From JAMCUI01 sp964520615 (GTDB lineage Bacteria; Patescibacteriota; Microgenomatia; 2-02-FULL-39-11): 6,841 nt of DNA. The stretch lies in NCBI GenBank assembly GCA_964520615.1, contig CAZFNL010000104.1, positions 1 to 6,841 of the forward strand. Direction: 5' to 3'. The position numbers and the translations under genes are program-made. Positions 1-5,666 of the stretch are shown piece after piece (position 1 is the first letter of the stretch; the number at the start of each line of letters is the position of its first letter). The notes under the pieces were generated by a model. That model worked only from the letters and a program-made list of their open reading frames with translations. It was not told the DNA's origin and ran no database searches.

Positions 1-94
1 TCTGGAAATCGCAGGTGCACAACTGAGAACCACGAATGTATTCGCCTTCCTGAATGAATGATTCGGGAAGATTCTGCATGGCATCGGCAGCCAT
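1..94 (-). CDS. N-terminal part of an unrecognised protein, runs off the left edge
   Basis: Seen: an open frame begins at ATG 94, just after an in-frame TGA at 98-100, and stays open to base 2. It begins MAADAM and continues through NLPESFIQEGEYIRG to a CxC near the edge. A second ATG at 79 is an alternative start. A TATA-like GATATAA at 108-114 lies about 32 bases before ATG 79, the same distance seen for fcl, which favours ATG 79 and a nearly leaderless message. I see no Shine-Dalgarno motif for either ATG. Composition is balanced and protein-like, and the orientation matches the sugar cluster, so it may be the next gene of the same region. Only about 31 codons are visible, too few to assign a family. 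The competing plus-strand frame over bases 2-61 looks less convincing. Confidence 0.5.
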   Translation of the reverse strand, partial: MAADAMQNLPESFIQEGEYIRGSQLCTCDFQ

Positions 95-97
95 GCA
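75..97. repeat. 8-bp perfect inverted repeat over the left-edge start codons
   Basis: TGCATGGC at 75-82 and GCCATGCA at 90-97 are perfect inverted copies with a 7-base loop. Read on the minus strand, both possible ATG start codons of the left-edge gene (92-94 and 77-79) fall in the stem. No U-tract follows on either strand, so it does not look like an intrinsic terminator. It could be a translation-limiting hairpin in a leadered transcript, or partly chance, because the sequence is coding. Confidence 0.4.
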
Positions 98-104
98 TCA
101 AACA

Positions 105-116
105 TCGTTATATCTT
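105..116 (-). promoter_or_regulatory. Candidate TATA box of the left-edge gene
   Basis: The minus strand reads AAGATATAACGA here. The centre near 111 is 32 bases before ATG 79, which would place transcription start about 6 bases before that ATG. This assignment rests on spacing only. The rest of the 95-209 spacer is AT-rich, and I see no gene or clear terminator in it. Confidence 0.3.
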
Positions 117-209
117 GCTAAACGTTTGAAGACTCACCAATATGTCTATTTATTTTATTGGATTGCTATAAGTTTCAGGATTCGATATAAACGGAACATT
201 CAACAATTC

Positions 210-1385
210 TTATTGTTCATTACCACCGCATATCATATCTACTATTTTAGGCACTATTATTTTTGCGTTATATCTCCCAATTATCAAATTACTTATTCTT
301 AATTTAGTCTTATAATACGTATTTTTATCATGTTTCCATAGTTTGTAATACTTTATGATTTCTTTTGCAAAGGCATTAACCTCGAATTTCTTTATCACCT
401 TCCCTTGAACGCTGGCCTTTATTATGCCGCTCGGGCCTCCAGAATCAAATGTTATTACAGGCAACCCCCGGTTTTGCGCTTCCAGAATAGAAAGCCCAAA
501 TGTCTCTTTTCTAGATGTGGATATCAAAACACTACCATTTGCATACTCCCGATTAAGATCCTCTAAACTAAGGAAACCCATTAATTTTACATTACCATAC
601 TTTTTGGATAAAAGATCCAAACCGCCGTCTTCTCCATATTTGATCCCTATAATACTAAACATTATCTCTTTGTTAGTGCCTGCAATATTGTTTATTATCT
701 TTTCAAGGAAGTCTAGACCTTTTTCGTAGTGTGAAGGTCTGCCTACAAAAAGCAACACAAAACTTTTGTGATTAACATGTATCCTAGACGCTCTTTTGTA
801 CAAGAAGTTCGGAATCATGTACACCTTCACGTTTTTGAAAGTCTTCTTTGCAAGAGAATAATCCTCATAGTTAAGTGTATGTATCACATCCGCTTTTTTT
901 AATACGGCGTCACCCAATACCCTGTAAAACCAACCCAACAAGTTAGTTTTATTGCTCCCAAAAATATTAGAAAAGACCGGATTATGAACTCCATATATAA
1001 ATCTCTTTTTGTATATCCGTGAAAATAAAATCGAGTAAATAAGAATTAATGGATTTGAACTTAGACAATAAACAGAATCAGAGTTCTTAATCAAATGTTC
1101 CAGGCCGACTATACCCCAAAACGTCGGGATAAATATATTTACAAGATTTCCGTAAAGTTCAAATCGTCTCGGTTTAAAACAATTTATTTTATACAAAAAT
1201 TCTTTCTTTATATAATAATTTTTATAGAGGTCTTGCTTTTTTATCCTTATAAGATCTCGATATGTGCTTGGATAAGCAATACATACTTTATTAGAGCGGC
1301 GAATCTTTTTGTAAATTTCAAGTGCCCACCTCTCCCCACCACCAAACGAATAAATATTGTTTGTTATTATTGTTATTTTTTTCAT
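210..1385 (-). CDS. GT4-family glycosyltransferase (GT-B fold)
   Basis: A 391-residue protein of normal length for retaining GT4 enzymes, which move a sugar from a nucleotide-sugar donor to a lipid- or glycan-bound acceptor. Visible hallmarks are the glycine-rich N-terminal loop FGGGERW (residues 14-20), the start of the second Rossmann domain at LLFVGRP (211-217), and the donor-binding ETFGLSILEA block (294-303), which holds the family's E-x7-E pair at E294 and E302. GLPVITFDSGGPSG (307-320) completes the C-terminal donor site. There is no signal peptide, so it should act on the cytosolic side. ATG 1385 is supported by GGAGGT four bases upstream. It is the last of the five cluster genes and is cut off from them by the IS630 element. 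The gene is visibly AT-rich, like the GT2 and GT10 genes. Donor sugar and linkage cannot be read from the sequence; mannosyl or galactosyl transfer are guesses. Confidence 0.9.
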   Translation of the reverse strand: MKKITIITNNIYSFGGGERWALEIYKKIRRSNKVCIAYPSTYRDLIRIKKQDLYKNYYIKKEFLYKINCFKPRRFELYGNLVNIFIPTFWGIVGLEHLIKNSDSVYCLSSNPLILIYSILFSRIYKKRFIYGVHNPVFSNIFGSNKTNLLGWFYRVLGDAVLKKADVIHTLNYEDYSLAKKTFKNVKVYMIPNFLYKRASRIHVNHKSFVLLFVGRPSHYEKGLDFLEKIINNIAGTNKEIMFSIIGIKYGEDGGLDLLSKKYGNVKLMGFLSLEDLNREYANGSVLISTSRKETFGLSILEAQNRGLPVITFDSGGPSGIIKASVQGKVIKKFEVNAFAKEIIKYYKLWKHDKNTYYKTKLRISNLIIGRYNAKIIVPKIVDMICGGNEQ

Positions 1386-1389
1386 CTAA

Positions 1390-1426
1390 ACCTCCAAATT
1401 TTTCTTTAGATGCTCCCCATATAATC
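1390..1426 (-). promoter_or_regulatory. Ribosome binding site and possible TATA box for the GT4 gene
   Basis: The minus strand carries GGAGGT at 1390-1395, four bases before ATG 1385, a strong match to the 16S anti-Shine-Dalgarno sequence that fixes the start. GATTATATGG at 1417-1426 is TATA-like but so close that transcription would begin at the ribosome site. A second candidate, TATAAGATATAG at 1441-1452, touches the IS junction and would give a leader of roughly 35 bases. Which one is used cannot be decided, but either would let GT4 be expressed despite the insertion. Confidence 0.5.
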
Positions 1427-1452
1427 TCGTGAAATACAACCTATATCTTATA

Positions 1453-1475
1453 GCACACCAATAAAGTGATACAAC
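1453..1475 (+). repeat. Left terminal inverted repeat of the IS630 element
   Basis: GCACACC followed by a variable stretch, then AAAGT and a terminal ACAAC. Compared with the reverse complement of 2574-2596, the shared blocks are GC, CC, AAAGT and ACAAC. TA precedes it at 1451-1452. Confidence 0.82.
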
Positions 1476-1511
1476 TTCCGCTACTATTTTTTGCCACAGA
1501 AAGTTGTTATC
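1468..1511 (+). repeat. Subterminal inverted repeat in the transposase leader
   Basis: ACAACTT at 1471-1477 pairs perfectly with AAGTTGT at 1501-1507. Pairing extends to GATA/TATC with one bulged T (1468-1477 against 1501-1511). The left arm overlaps the inner end of the left terminal repeat. It could fold in read-through transcripts entering from outside and limit transposase translation, or be a second transposase-binding site; both are inferences. The 1512-1530 stretch before the ATG has no clear Shine-Dalgarno motif. Confidence 0.45.
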
Positions 1512-1530
1512 TCTTTCCATCCAACCCTAA

Positions 1531-2580
1531 ATGACAACCATGTTGGAAGGCGACTCCGGCATTCTTGGCGGCCTGTACAAAACCTGCAAGGATGCAAAGG
1601 AAAAAATTAGGTATGCGGCCTTATATGCAGTAAGTAGAGGGAATAGTGTCAAGGCTGTTGCGAATATTATTGCCGTGGAGGAATCTACAGTATACGATTG
1701 GATAAACAGATGGATCCTCGAAAAGAGTGTTTCCGAAAAACCGAGAAGCGGAAGACCCTCCAAAATCACAAAAGAGGATGAAAAGGAGATACATCGTCTT
1801 CTTGATGAAGGCGACCCTAAGAAGTACGGGATAAGCGCATCCTCTTACACAACAAGGGAGCTGCAACTCTATTTCATGACGTACCTAGGCAAATCCATCG
1901 ACGAAGAAACATTCAGAGTGCACCTTATTGGCACGGGTGCGCATTATGTAAAGGCGCAACTCAGGTACAAGGAAGGAAACCTGAAGAGGCAGATAGAATT
2001 CGCGCAGAACCTTGTATTCCTTTTGAAGAATGGGTTCTTTACAAAGATACTGTTTGTCGACGAGATGTCAGTGTCTACGTCCGCACGAAACGGATACGGA
2101 TGGACGTACAACCAGAGACTCGTCGTCGATGCGCCGCAAAACCATGTAGAGAAGGCGAACTACTTCGGCGCAGTCGAAGTCACCGAAGGAACGATAACCG
2201 AAACGGTAAGAAAATCCGCAAAGGCACCGTCGTTCATGCACCTTCTTCACAAGATAGAACGTAGTTATCCTGATGACAAAATGTTGATAGTGATGGACAA
2301 CGGCGCAGTCCACCACAGTCGGAAGGTCGATAAGTTCTTCAATGAAAGCGATAACATGAAACCTCTTTTCCTGCCGCCGTATTCCCCCGAACTCAACCCA
2401 GAGGAGTACGTCCACAATGTTTTACGGGATAAACTTCTCAACAACCGCAATTTCAAGAGCACCAAACCGATCGGGTTCGCGATCGACCATTTCGTCAAAC
2501 AGATGACTTCAGAAACAGTCAGGGGCATTGCGACGTTGATACCGATAGAGTCATTACTTTCCGCGCAGATACGGTTGTGA
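1531..2580 (+). CDS. IS630-family DDE transposase
   Basis: A 349-residue, full-length transposase that cuts and joins the element ends at TA targets. An N-terminal helix-turn-helix (about residues 24-65, ending STVYDWINRW) is followed by a basic GRPS linker (74-77), a second DNA-binding region, and an RNase H-fold catalytic domain. The acidic triad is D177 in FVDEMS, D256 in VMDNGAVHHS, and E292 in the NPEE of LPPYSPELNPEE, which corresponds to the family's NPxE motif. No stop or frameshift interrupts it, so it may be active. ATG 1531 is used here; ATG 1540 is an alternative, and neither has an obvious ribosome site. The TGA stop at 2578-2580 lies within the right terminal repeat. It is transcribed against the surrounding cluster, so read-through from the fcl promoter would produce RNA antisense to it. 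Confidence 0.95.
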   Translation: MTTMLEGDSGILGGLYKTCKDAKEKIRYAALYAVSRGNSVKAVANIIAVEESTVYDWINRWILEKSVSEKPRSGRPSKITKEDEKEIHRLLDEGDPKKYGISASSYTTRELQLYFMTYLGKSIDEETFRVHLIGTGAHYVKAQLRYKEGNLKRQIEFAQNLVFLLKNGFFTKILFVDEMSVSTSARNGYGWTYNQRLVVDAPQNHVEKANYFGAVEVTEGTITETVRKSAKAPSFMHLLHKIERSYPDDKMLIVMDNGAVHHSRKVDKFFNESDNMKPLFLPPYSPELNPEEYVHNVLRDKLLNNRNFKSTKPIGFAIDHFVKQMTSETVRGIATLIPIESLLSAQIRL

Positions 2581-2596
2581 AACTTTCAAGGAAAGC
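2574..2596 (-). repeat. Right terminal inverted repeat of the IS630 element
   Basis: Read on the minus strand it begins GCTTTCC and ends ACAAC, matching the left repeat at 14 of 23 positions. It includes the last codons and stop of the transposase gene. TA follows at 2597-2598. A short CTTTC-AAG-GAAAG dyad (2583-2595) lies inside it. Confidence 0.82.
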
Positions 2597-2605
2597 TATA
2601 ATTGA

Positions 2606-3667
2606 TTATATCCCGAGCATTTTGTTGAAGCTTTCAATAAATGCGTCAATTGTAAAAGGATAAACCATACTGCTGTTAAGGAATTTTTCTATATTCTCTA
2701 AATATATATTATGGTTCTCACTGCTCATTTTTGATATATAATCATACAACAAATCATAGCTTGGAAAATTCCGTTTGTCCACAAAACATCCCTTGGGTAT
2801 CCTTTTTTCTACGTCGGCTGCGCCAAGATATATTGGCACAGATCCATAAAGCATACCTTCAAGCAGTTTTTCACTAATCCACCCCCCCCATGGCGTAATA
2901 CAATTTTCATATGCTATCGTAAATTTGTATCGAGGCAAAACTACCATTTTATCTTGTATGGCTCCACAGTACGATGGAAATATTTTAAACCTAACCGAAT
3001 CTGGCCAAAATTTCCAAATTGCACCATTCAACTTTATCGCACTTGCAAATCTTGAGTGTATTATGGGCTTGTTCCATCCCGTCCCGTACAAATCAAATTC
3101 TTTGATATGGTTCTTTTCCATAAACCGTATTGCTTTTACCCTCTCAGAATAAAGTTCACCCTTATATGAAGAAAATTTATTTGATGAAATCGCGCAGAGA
3201 AGCTTCTTCGATTCAAATGTGGTTTTTGGTACGGTTATTCTTTCCCCCTGTCTTATTGGAATTGTATGATCAACTTTAAAATATTTTTTGTTATCCACCA
3301 AATCGGAATTGGGGGTAAGAATCCCTCTAAAATCATTATGTTTTAAAATATCGTGATTTGGAGGAAAGGTTGCCGGAGGTTCTACAACATACACATACAT
3401 ACGATCATGCATATTGTTTTTTTTGCAGAATCTATAGTATCGGTTGTTGTTTTTTGGTACCTCAAAAAATATTACCGCAAACGCATCCTCCGGATGTACA
3501 GACCTATCTATCGTTTTTAAGTCATAACCCATATCCCTAAGGTGCTCCCTTAGTAATTGGAAGGGTCTAAAACTCTCATAACTGCGCATTTCATCGTCAA
3601 CATCAAAGATCCCGTCATTCATACGTGAAGGTCGAGCAACGAGTAATATCTCTTTGTTTACCGGCAT
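2606..3667 (-). CDS. GT10-family fucosyltransferase-type glycosyltransferase
   Basis: A 353-residue protein. GT10 enzymes transfer L-fucose from GDP-fucose, usually in alpha-1,3 or alpha-1,4 linkage to N-acetylglucosamine or glucose. The C-terminal GT10 donor-binding region is clear: KFTIAYEN (248-255), SEK (265-267), then LLEGMLYGSVPIYLGA (268-283) and IPKGCFVDKRNF (290-301). Upstream, SSNK (161-164), an Arg-rich helix around 176-181 and FDLYGTGW (191-198) match the usual order before the donor site. Two oddities are visible: Ser replaces the usual Thr of the TEK motif, and nine residues separate EN from SEK where I recall seven in well-known members. No transmembrane segment is seen, so it is soluble or peripheral. 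ATG 3667 has GGTGGT five bases upstream. The adjacent gmd and fcl genes supply exactly its expected donor. Acceptor and linkage are unknown. Confidence 0.87.
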   Translation of the reverse strand: MPVNKEILLVARPSRMNDGIFDVDDEMRSYESFRPFQLLREHLRDMGYDLKTIDRSVHPEDAFAVIFFEVPKNNNRYYRFCKKNNMHDRMYVYVVEPPATFPPNHDILKHNDFRGILTPNSDLVDNKKYFKVDHTIPIRQGERITVPKTTFESKKLLCAISSNKFSSYKGELYSERVKAIRFMEKNHIKEFDLYGTGWNKPIIHSRFASAIKLNGAIWKFWPDSVRFKIFPSYCGAIQDKMVVLPRYKFTIAYENCITPWGGWISEKLLEGMLYGSVPIYLGAADVEKRIPKGCFVDKRNFPSYDLLYDYISKMSSENHNIYLENIEKFLNSSMVYPFTIDAFIESFNKMLGI

Positions 3668-3672
3668 GCAAA

Positions 3673-3731
3673 ACCACCAAAGTTATAACCTAACTGTTTA
3701 TCGGTATATAACCACTTAAATATATTTATAA
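3673..3731 (-). promoter_or_regulatory. Candidate promoter and ribosome site for the GT10 gene
   Basis: The 72-base gap between GT2 and GT10 holds, on the minus strand, GGTGGT at 3673-3678 (five bases before the ATG) and a TATA-like GGTTATATACC at 3702-3712. The latter would start transcription near 3681, leaving a short leader with the ribosome site. A second AT-rich box, CTTATAAATATATTTAAG at 3714-3731, lies just upstream. On the plus strand TATAACC occurs twice, at 3684-3690 and 3706-3712, 22 bases apart. GT10 may thus have its own promoter in addition to read-through. Confidence 0.45.
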
Positions 3732-3739
3732 GTCCCCAC

Positions 3740-4546
3740 CTAGTACAATGCCCCAATACCCAATAAAAATGCAGAAATTCTATTCTTGATATATTTTCTA
3801 ACTATCAATAACCTATATTTTTTAAAATCTTTATCCTTGTAAAATTTAGAATAGAGCATACATCTAGCAATACAAAAATTACGAACATTATTCGATGATT
3901 GTTTTTTGTGTATTCTGTACTTGGTTAAAACCTCGGAAAGACATTTTATCTCATAATTTTTTGTTATTCTCAACCACAAATCGTAATCTTCAACAGACGA
4001 AAAAAGCCCAGCAGCATTATAAATGTAATCAAAATAACCTACTTTATCCAACACAGACCTTCGCATAATTACAGATGAAAGCGTTATAAAATCCCCCTTC
4101 AAAAGTTCCCTTCTAACGTCCTTATTTTTTTTAAAAGGGAAGTTATAAATGCCACTGTTCTTGTAGCTTTCAGTATCACCAAACCTTTCGAGGTATGTAT
4201 AAATTAACCCAGTTTTGGTATCAAATAGTTTCAATTGCTTCCCTATTTTATCCTTCAACCAGATATCGTCGGCATCTAAAAATGCAACGAACTCTCCATT
4301 AGCATGGCTAATACCAAAATTTCTTGCAAAAGCAGCGCCCTTCTTGTCAGGGTAAAAAAAGTATTTTATCCCTCTTTTTTTGATCATGCCGCTCAACAAC
4401 TTTTTTGTGTTGTCTGTAGACCCATTATCAACGACTATAACTTCAAGGTTTTTATAAGTCTGATTAAATACTGAGTTTAAAGCATCTAATATATATTCTC
4501 CCGCATTAAAAGTAGGTATTATTACAGAAACCAGCGCTCTTCTCAT
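3740..4546 (-). CDS. GT2-family glycosyltransferase (GT-A fold)
   Basis: An inverting glycosyltransferase of 268 residues from ATG 4546. The N-terminal nucleotide-binding block begins VSVIIPTFNAGEYI (residue 6 onward), followed by VVDNGSTDNT (38-47). The metal-binding DxD is D91-A-D93-D94 in FLDADDIW, and EDYDLWLR (E186-D187) supplies the likely catalytic base. There are no membrane helices, so it is cytosolic or peripheral and probably extends a lipid-linked glycan. The frame can be opened at GTG 4558, four codons upstream, but that GTG is next to the GGTGA at 4551-4555, which is a good ribosome site four bases before ATG 4546, so ATG is preferred. It lies 69 bp from gmd and 72 bp from GT10. 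The gene is AT-rich and Lys/Tyr-rich towards its end. Donor sugar is not readable. Confidence 0.92.
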   Translation of the reverse strand: MRRALVSVIIPTFNAGEYILDALNSVFNQTYKNLEVIVVDNGSTDNTKKLLSGMIKKRGIKYFFYPDKKGAAFARNFGISHANGEFVAFLDADDIWLKDKIGKQLKLFDTKTGLIYTYLERFGDTESYKNSGIYNFPFKKNKDVRRELLKGDFITLSSVIMRRSVLDKVGYFDYIYNAAGLFSSVEDYDLWLRITKNYEIKCLSEVLTKYRIHKKQSSNNVRNFCIARCMLYSKFYKDKDFKKYRLLIVRKYIKNRISAFLLGIGALY

Positions 4547-4550
4547 AAGC

Positions 4551-4604
4551 TCACCCACTCTGTAATCTATTTGTACCCTATTAAGCTATTCGTTATTTTA
4601 AAAG
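4551..4604 (-). promoter_or_regulatory. Ribosome site deciding the GT2 start, with a weak TATA candidate
   Basis: The minus strand has GGTGA at 4551-4555, a five-base match to the archaeal/bacterial anti-Shine-Dalgarno, with a four-base spacer to ATG 4546. CTTTTAAAATAA at 4593-4604 could be a TATA box with transcription starting near 4572, but the gap is AT-rich throughout and this part is weak. Confidence 0.45.
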
Positions 4605-4615
4605 TAATAGCATGA

Positions 4616-5614
4616 CTAGATACGAACCCCATACTTGTTCAGGTCTGCATCAACCATTATACGTACGAGCTCTTTAAATCTTGTTTTTGGTTCCCATCCC
4701 AAAAGTCTCGTTGCTTTTGCATAATCGGCTACTAGATTAGTAACTTCTGTGGGCCTAAAATATCTTTTATCTATTTCAACATAATCTTCCCAATTGCCAA
4801 TTCCGCAATATGCAAATGCTTCCTCTAAAAATTCTTTTACAGAATGGCTTTCACCCGTGCCTATAACATAGTCGTCGGATTTTTCCTGCCGCATCATCAT
4901 CCAGACAGCCTCCATATATTCGGGCGCATAACCCCAATCCCTTTTCGCATCAAGATTACCAAGATATATCTTTTTATCGAGCTTTGCCATTATCCTCGCT
5001 ACGCCACGTGTGATTTTTTTAGTGATGAATGTTTCTCCACGTCTTGGGGATTCGTGGTTGAATAAGATGCCGTTAACTGCAAAAATATCATATGCCTCCC
5101 TATAATTTACCGTGGTATTAAATGCAAAGACCTTTGCACATGCATAAGGGCTCCTAGGTTGGAACTTTGCATTTTCATTTTGTGGGGGCGGCGCCGATCC
5201 GAACATTTCACTTGTAGAAGCTTGAAAGAACTTTATTTTTTTCCCACCGTGGTTTTGTGCATATCTTATGGCTTCCAAAACCCTCAAAGTACCTAATCCT
5301 CCTATGTCTGCGGTATACTCCGGTATATCAAAAGATACGCGTACCTGCGATTGTGCTCCTAGATTATAAATCTCATCTGGGTCAACTTCATAAATTATCC
5401 TGTTTATGCTTGTGGTATCAGAAAGATCCCCATAATGCAAAAACAATCTTGTATCAGAAAAATGGGGGTCTGTAAAAAGATGATCCAATCTTACAGTATT
5501 AAACGTAGAAGCTCTTCTAATTAATCCATGAACCTCATACCCTTTGCTCAATAACAACTCCGTTAGGTAACTACCGTCTTGTCCAGTGATACCTGTTATT
5601 AATGCCTTCACCAT
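4616..5614 (-). CDS. gmd: GDP-mannose 4,6-dehydratase
   Basis: Converts GDP-D-mannose to GDP-4-keto-6-deoxy-D-mannose with bound NADP(H), the first committed step to GDP-L-fucose. It is a 332-residue extended short-chain dehydrogenase. The Rossmann glycine motif is G8-ITG-QDG-SYL, with the GMD-typical RRAS/T segment at 33-37. NLGAQSQVRVSF (84-95) and the active-site STSEMFG (133-139, T134 and E136) are present, as is SPYACAK with catalytic Y157 and K161. NHESPRRGETFITKK (186-200) is the signature that separates GMD from other epimerase/dehydratases, and RDWGYAPEY (225-233) follows. Length is shorter than the 373-residue E. coli enzyme but within the family's range. ATG 5614 has GAGG about eight bases upstream. 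It follows fcl by 52 bp, so the two are probably one transcript. GDP-rhamnose or GDP-perosamine are other known fates of its product, but fcl and GT10 point to fucose. Confidence 0.97.
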   Translation of the reverse strand: MVKALITGITGQDGSYLTELLLSKGYEVHGLIRRASTFNTVRLDHLFTDPHFSDTRLFLHYGDLSDTTSINRIIYEVDPDEIYNLGAQSQVRVSFDIPEYTADIGGLGTLRVLEAIRYAQNHGGKKIKFFQASTSEMFGSAPPPQNENAKFQPRSPYACAKVFAFNTTVNYREAYDIFAVNGILFNHESPRRGETFITKKITRGVARIMAKLDKKIYLGNLDAKRDWGYAPEYMEAVWMMMRQEKSDDYVIGTGESHSVKEFLEEAFAYCGIGNWEDYVEIDKRYFRPTEVTNLVADYAKATRLLGWEPKTRFKELVRIMVDADLNKYGVRI

Positions 5615-5628
5615 ATTTTGTGCCTCTT

Positions 5629-5643
5629 ATGATTTAAAATCAT
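5629..5643. repeat. 15-bp perfect palindrome before gmd
   Basis: ATGATTT at 5629-5635 and AAATCAT at 5637-5643 are perfect inverted repeats around a single A, ending 14 bases before the gmd ATG. TTTTAAAT in its centre resembles a TATA box, but about 22 bases from the ATG is too close for a normal archaeal promoter of gmd. It is more likely an operator or a weak hairpin next to the ribosome site, or chance in AT-rich DNA. Confidence 0.45.
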
Positions 5644-5666
5644 TCACTACAAGGGGGCATCAGACT

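Larger units (their letters stand above)
1453..2596 (+). mobile_element. Complete IS630-family insertion sequence, 1144 bp
   Basis: The element is bounded by 23-bp imperfect terminal inverted repeats (1453-1475 and 2574-2596, 14 of 23 positions identical). TA lies directly outside each end (1451-1452 and 2597-2598), as expected for the TA target duplication of the IS630-Tc1-mariner superfamily. The match extends to TATA on both sides, so the target was probably an AT-rich TATA. It carries one intact transposase gene whose stop codon lies inside the right repeat. It sits in the gap between the GT10 stop and the GT4 start and breaks neither frame. Its base composition is visibly more GC-rich than the surrounding glycosyltransferase genes, consistent with separate origin. 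Confidence 0.88.

Noticed and set aside
2..61. Plus-strand reading ending at TGA 59-61 (…TTNVFAFLNE) as the tail of a gene entering from the left
   Set aside because: The minus frame over the same bases begins with ATG, has a plausible promoter at a leaderless distance and reads as a more natural protein. The plus tail cannot be wholly excluded.
54..302. 82-codon plus-strand frame
   Set aside because: It is Tyr/Phe/Ile-rich, overlaps the GT4 coding end in antisense and has no ribosome site or promoter.
2068..2528. Minus-strand frames opposite the transposase
   Set aside because: These are antisense shadows of the intact DDE transposase, with no start signals or recognisable motifs.
4593..4610. 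Partial match ATTACTT-TTAAAAT before GT2 as a further copy of the dyad
   Set aside because: Only the first half matches and the region is AT-rich, so chance is likely.
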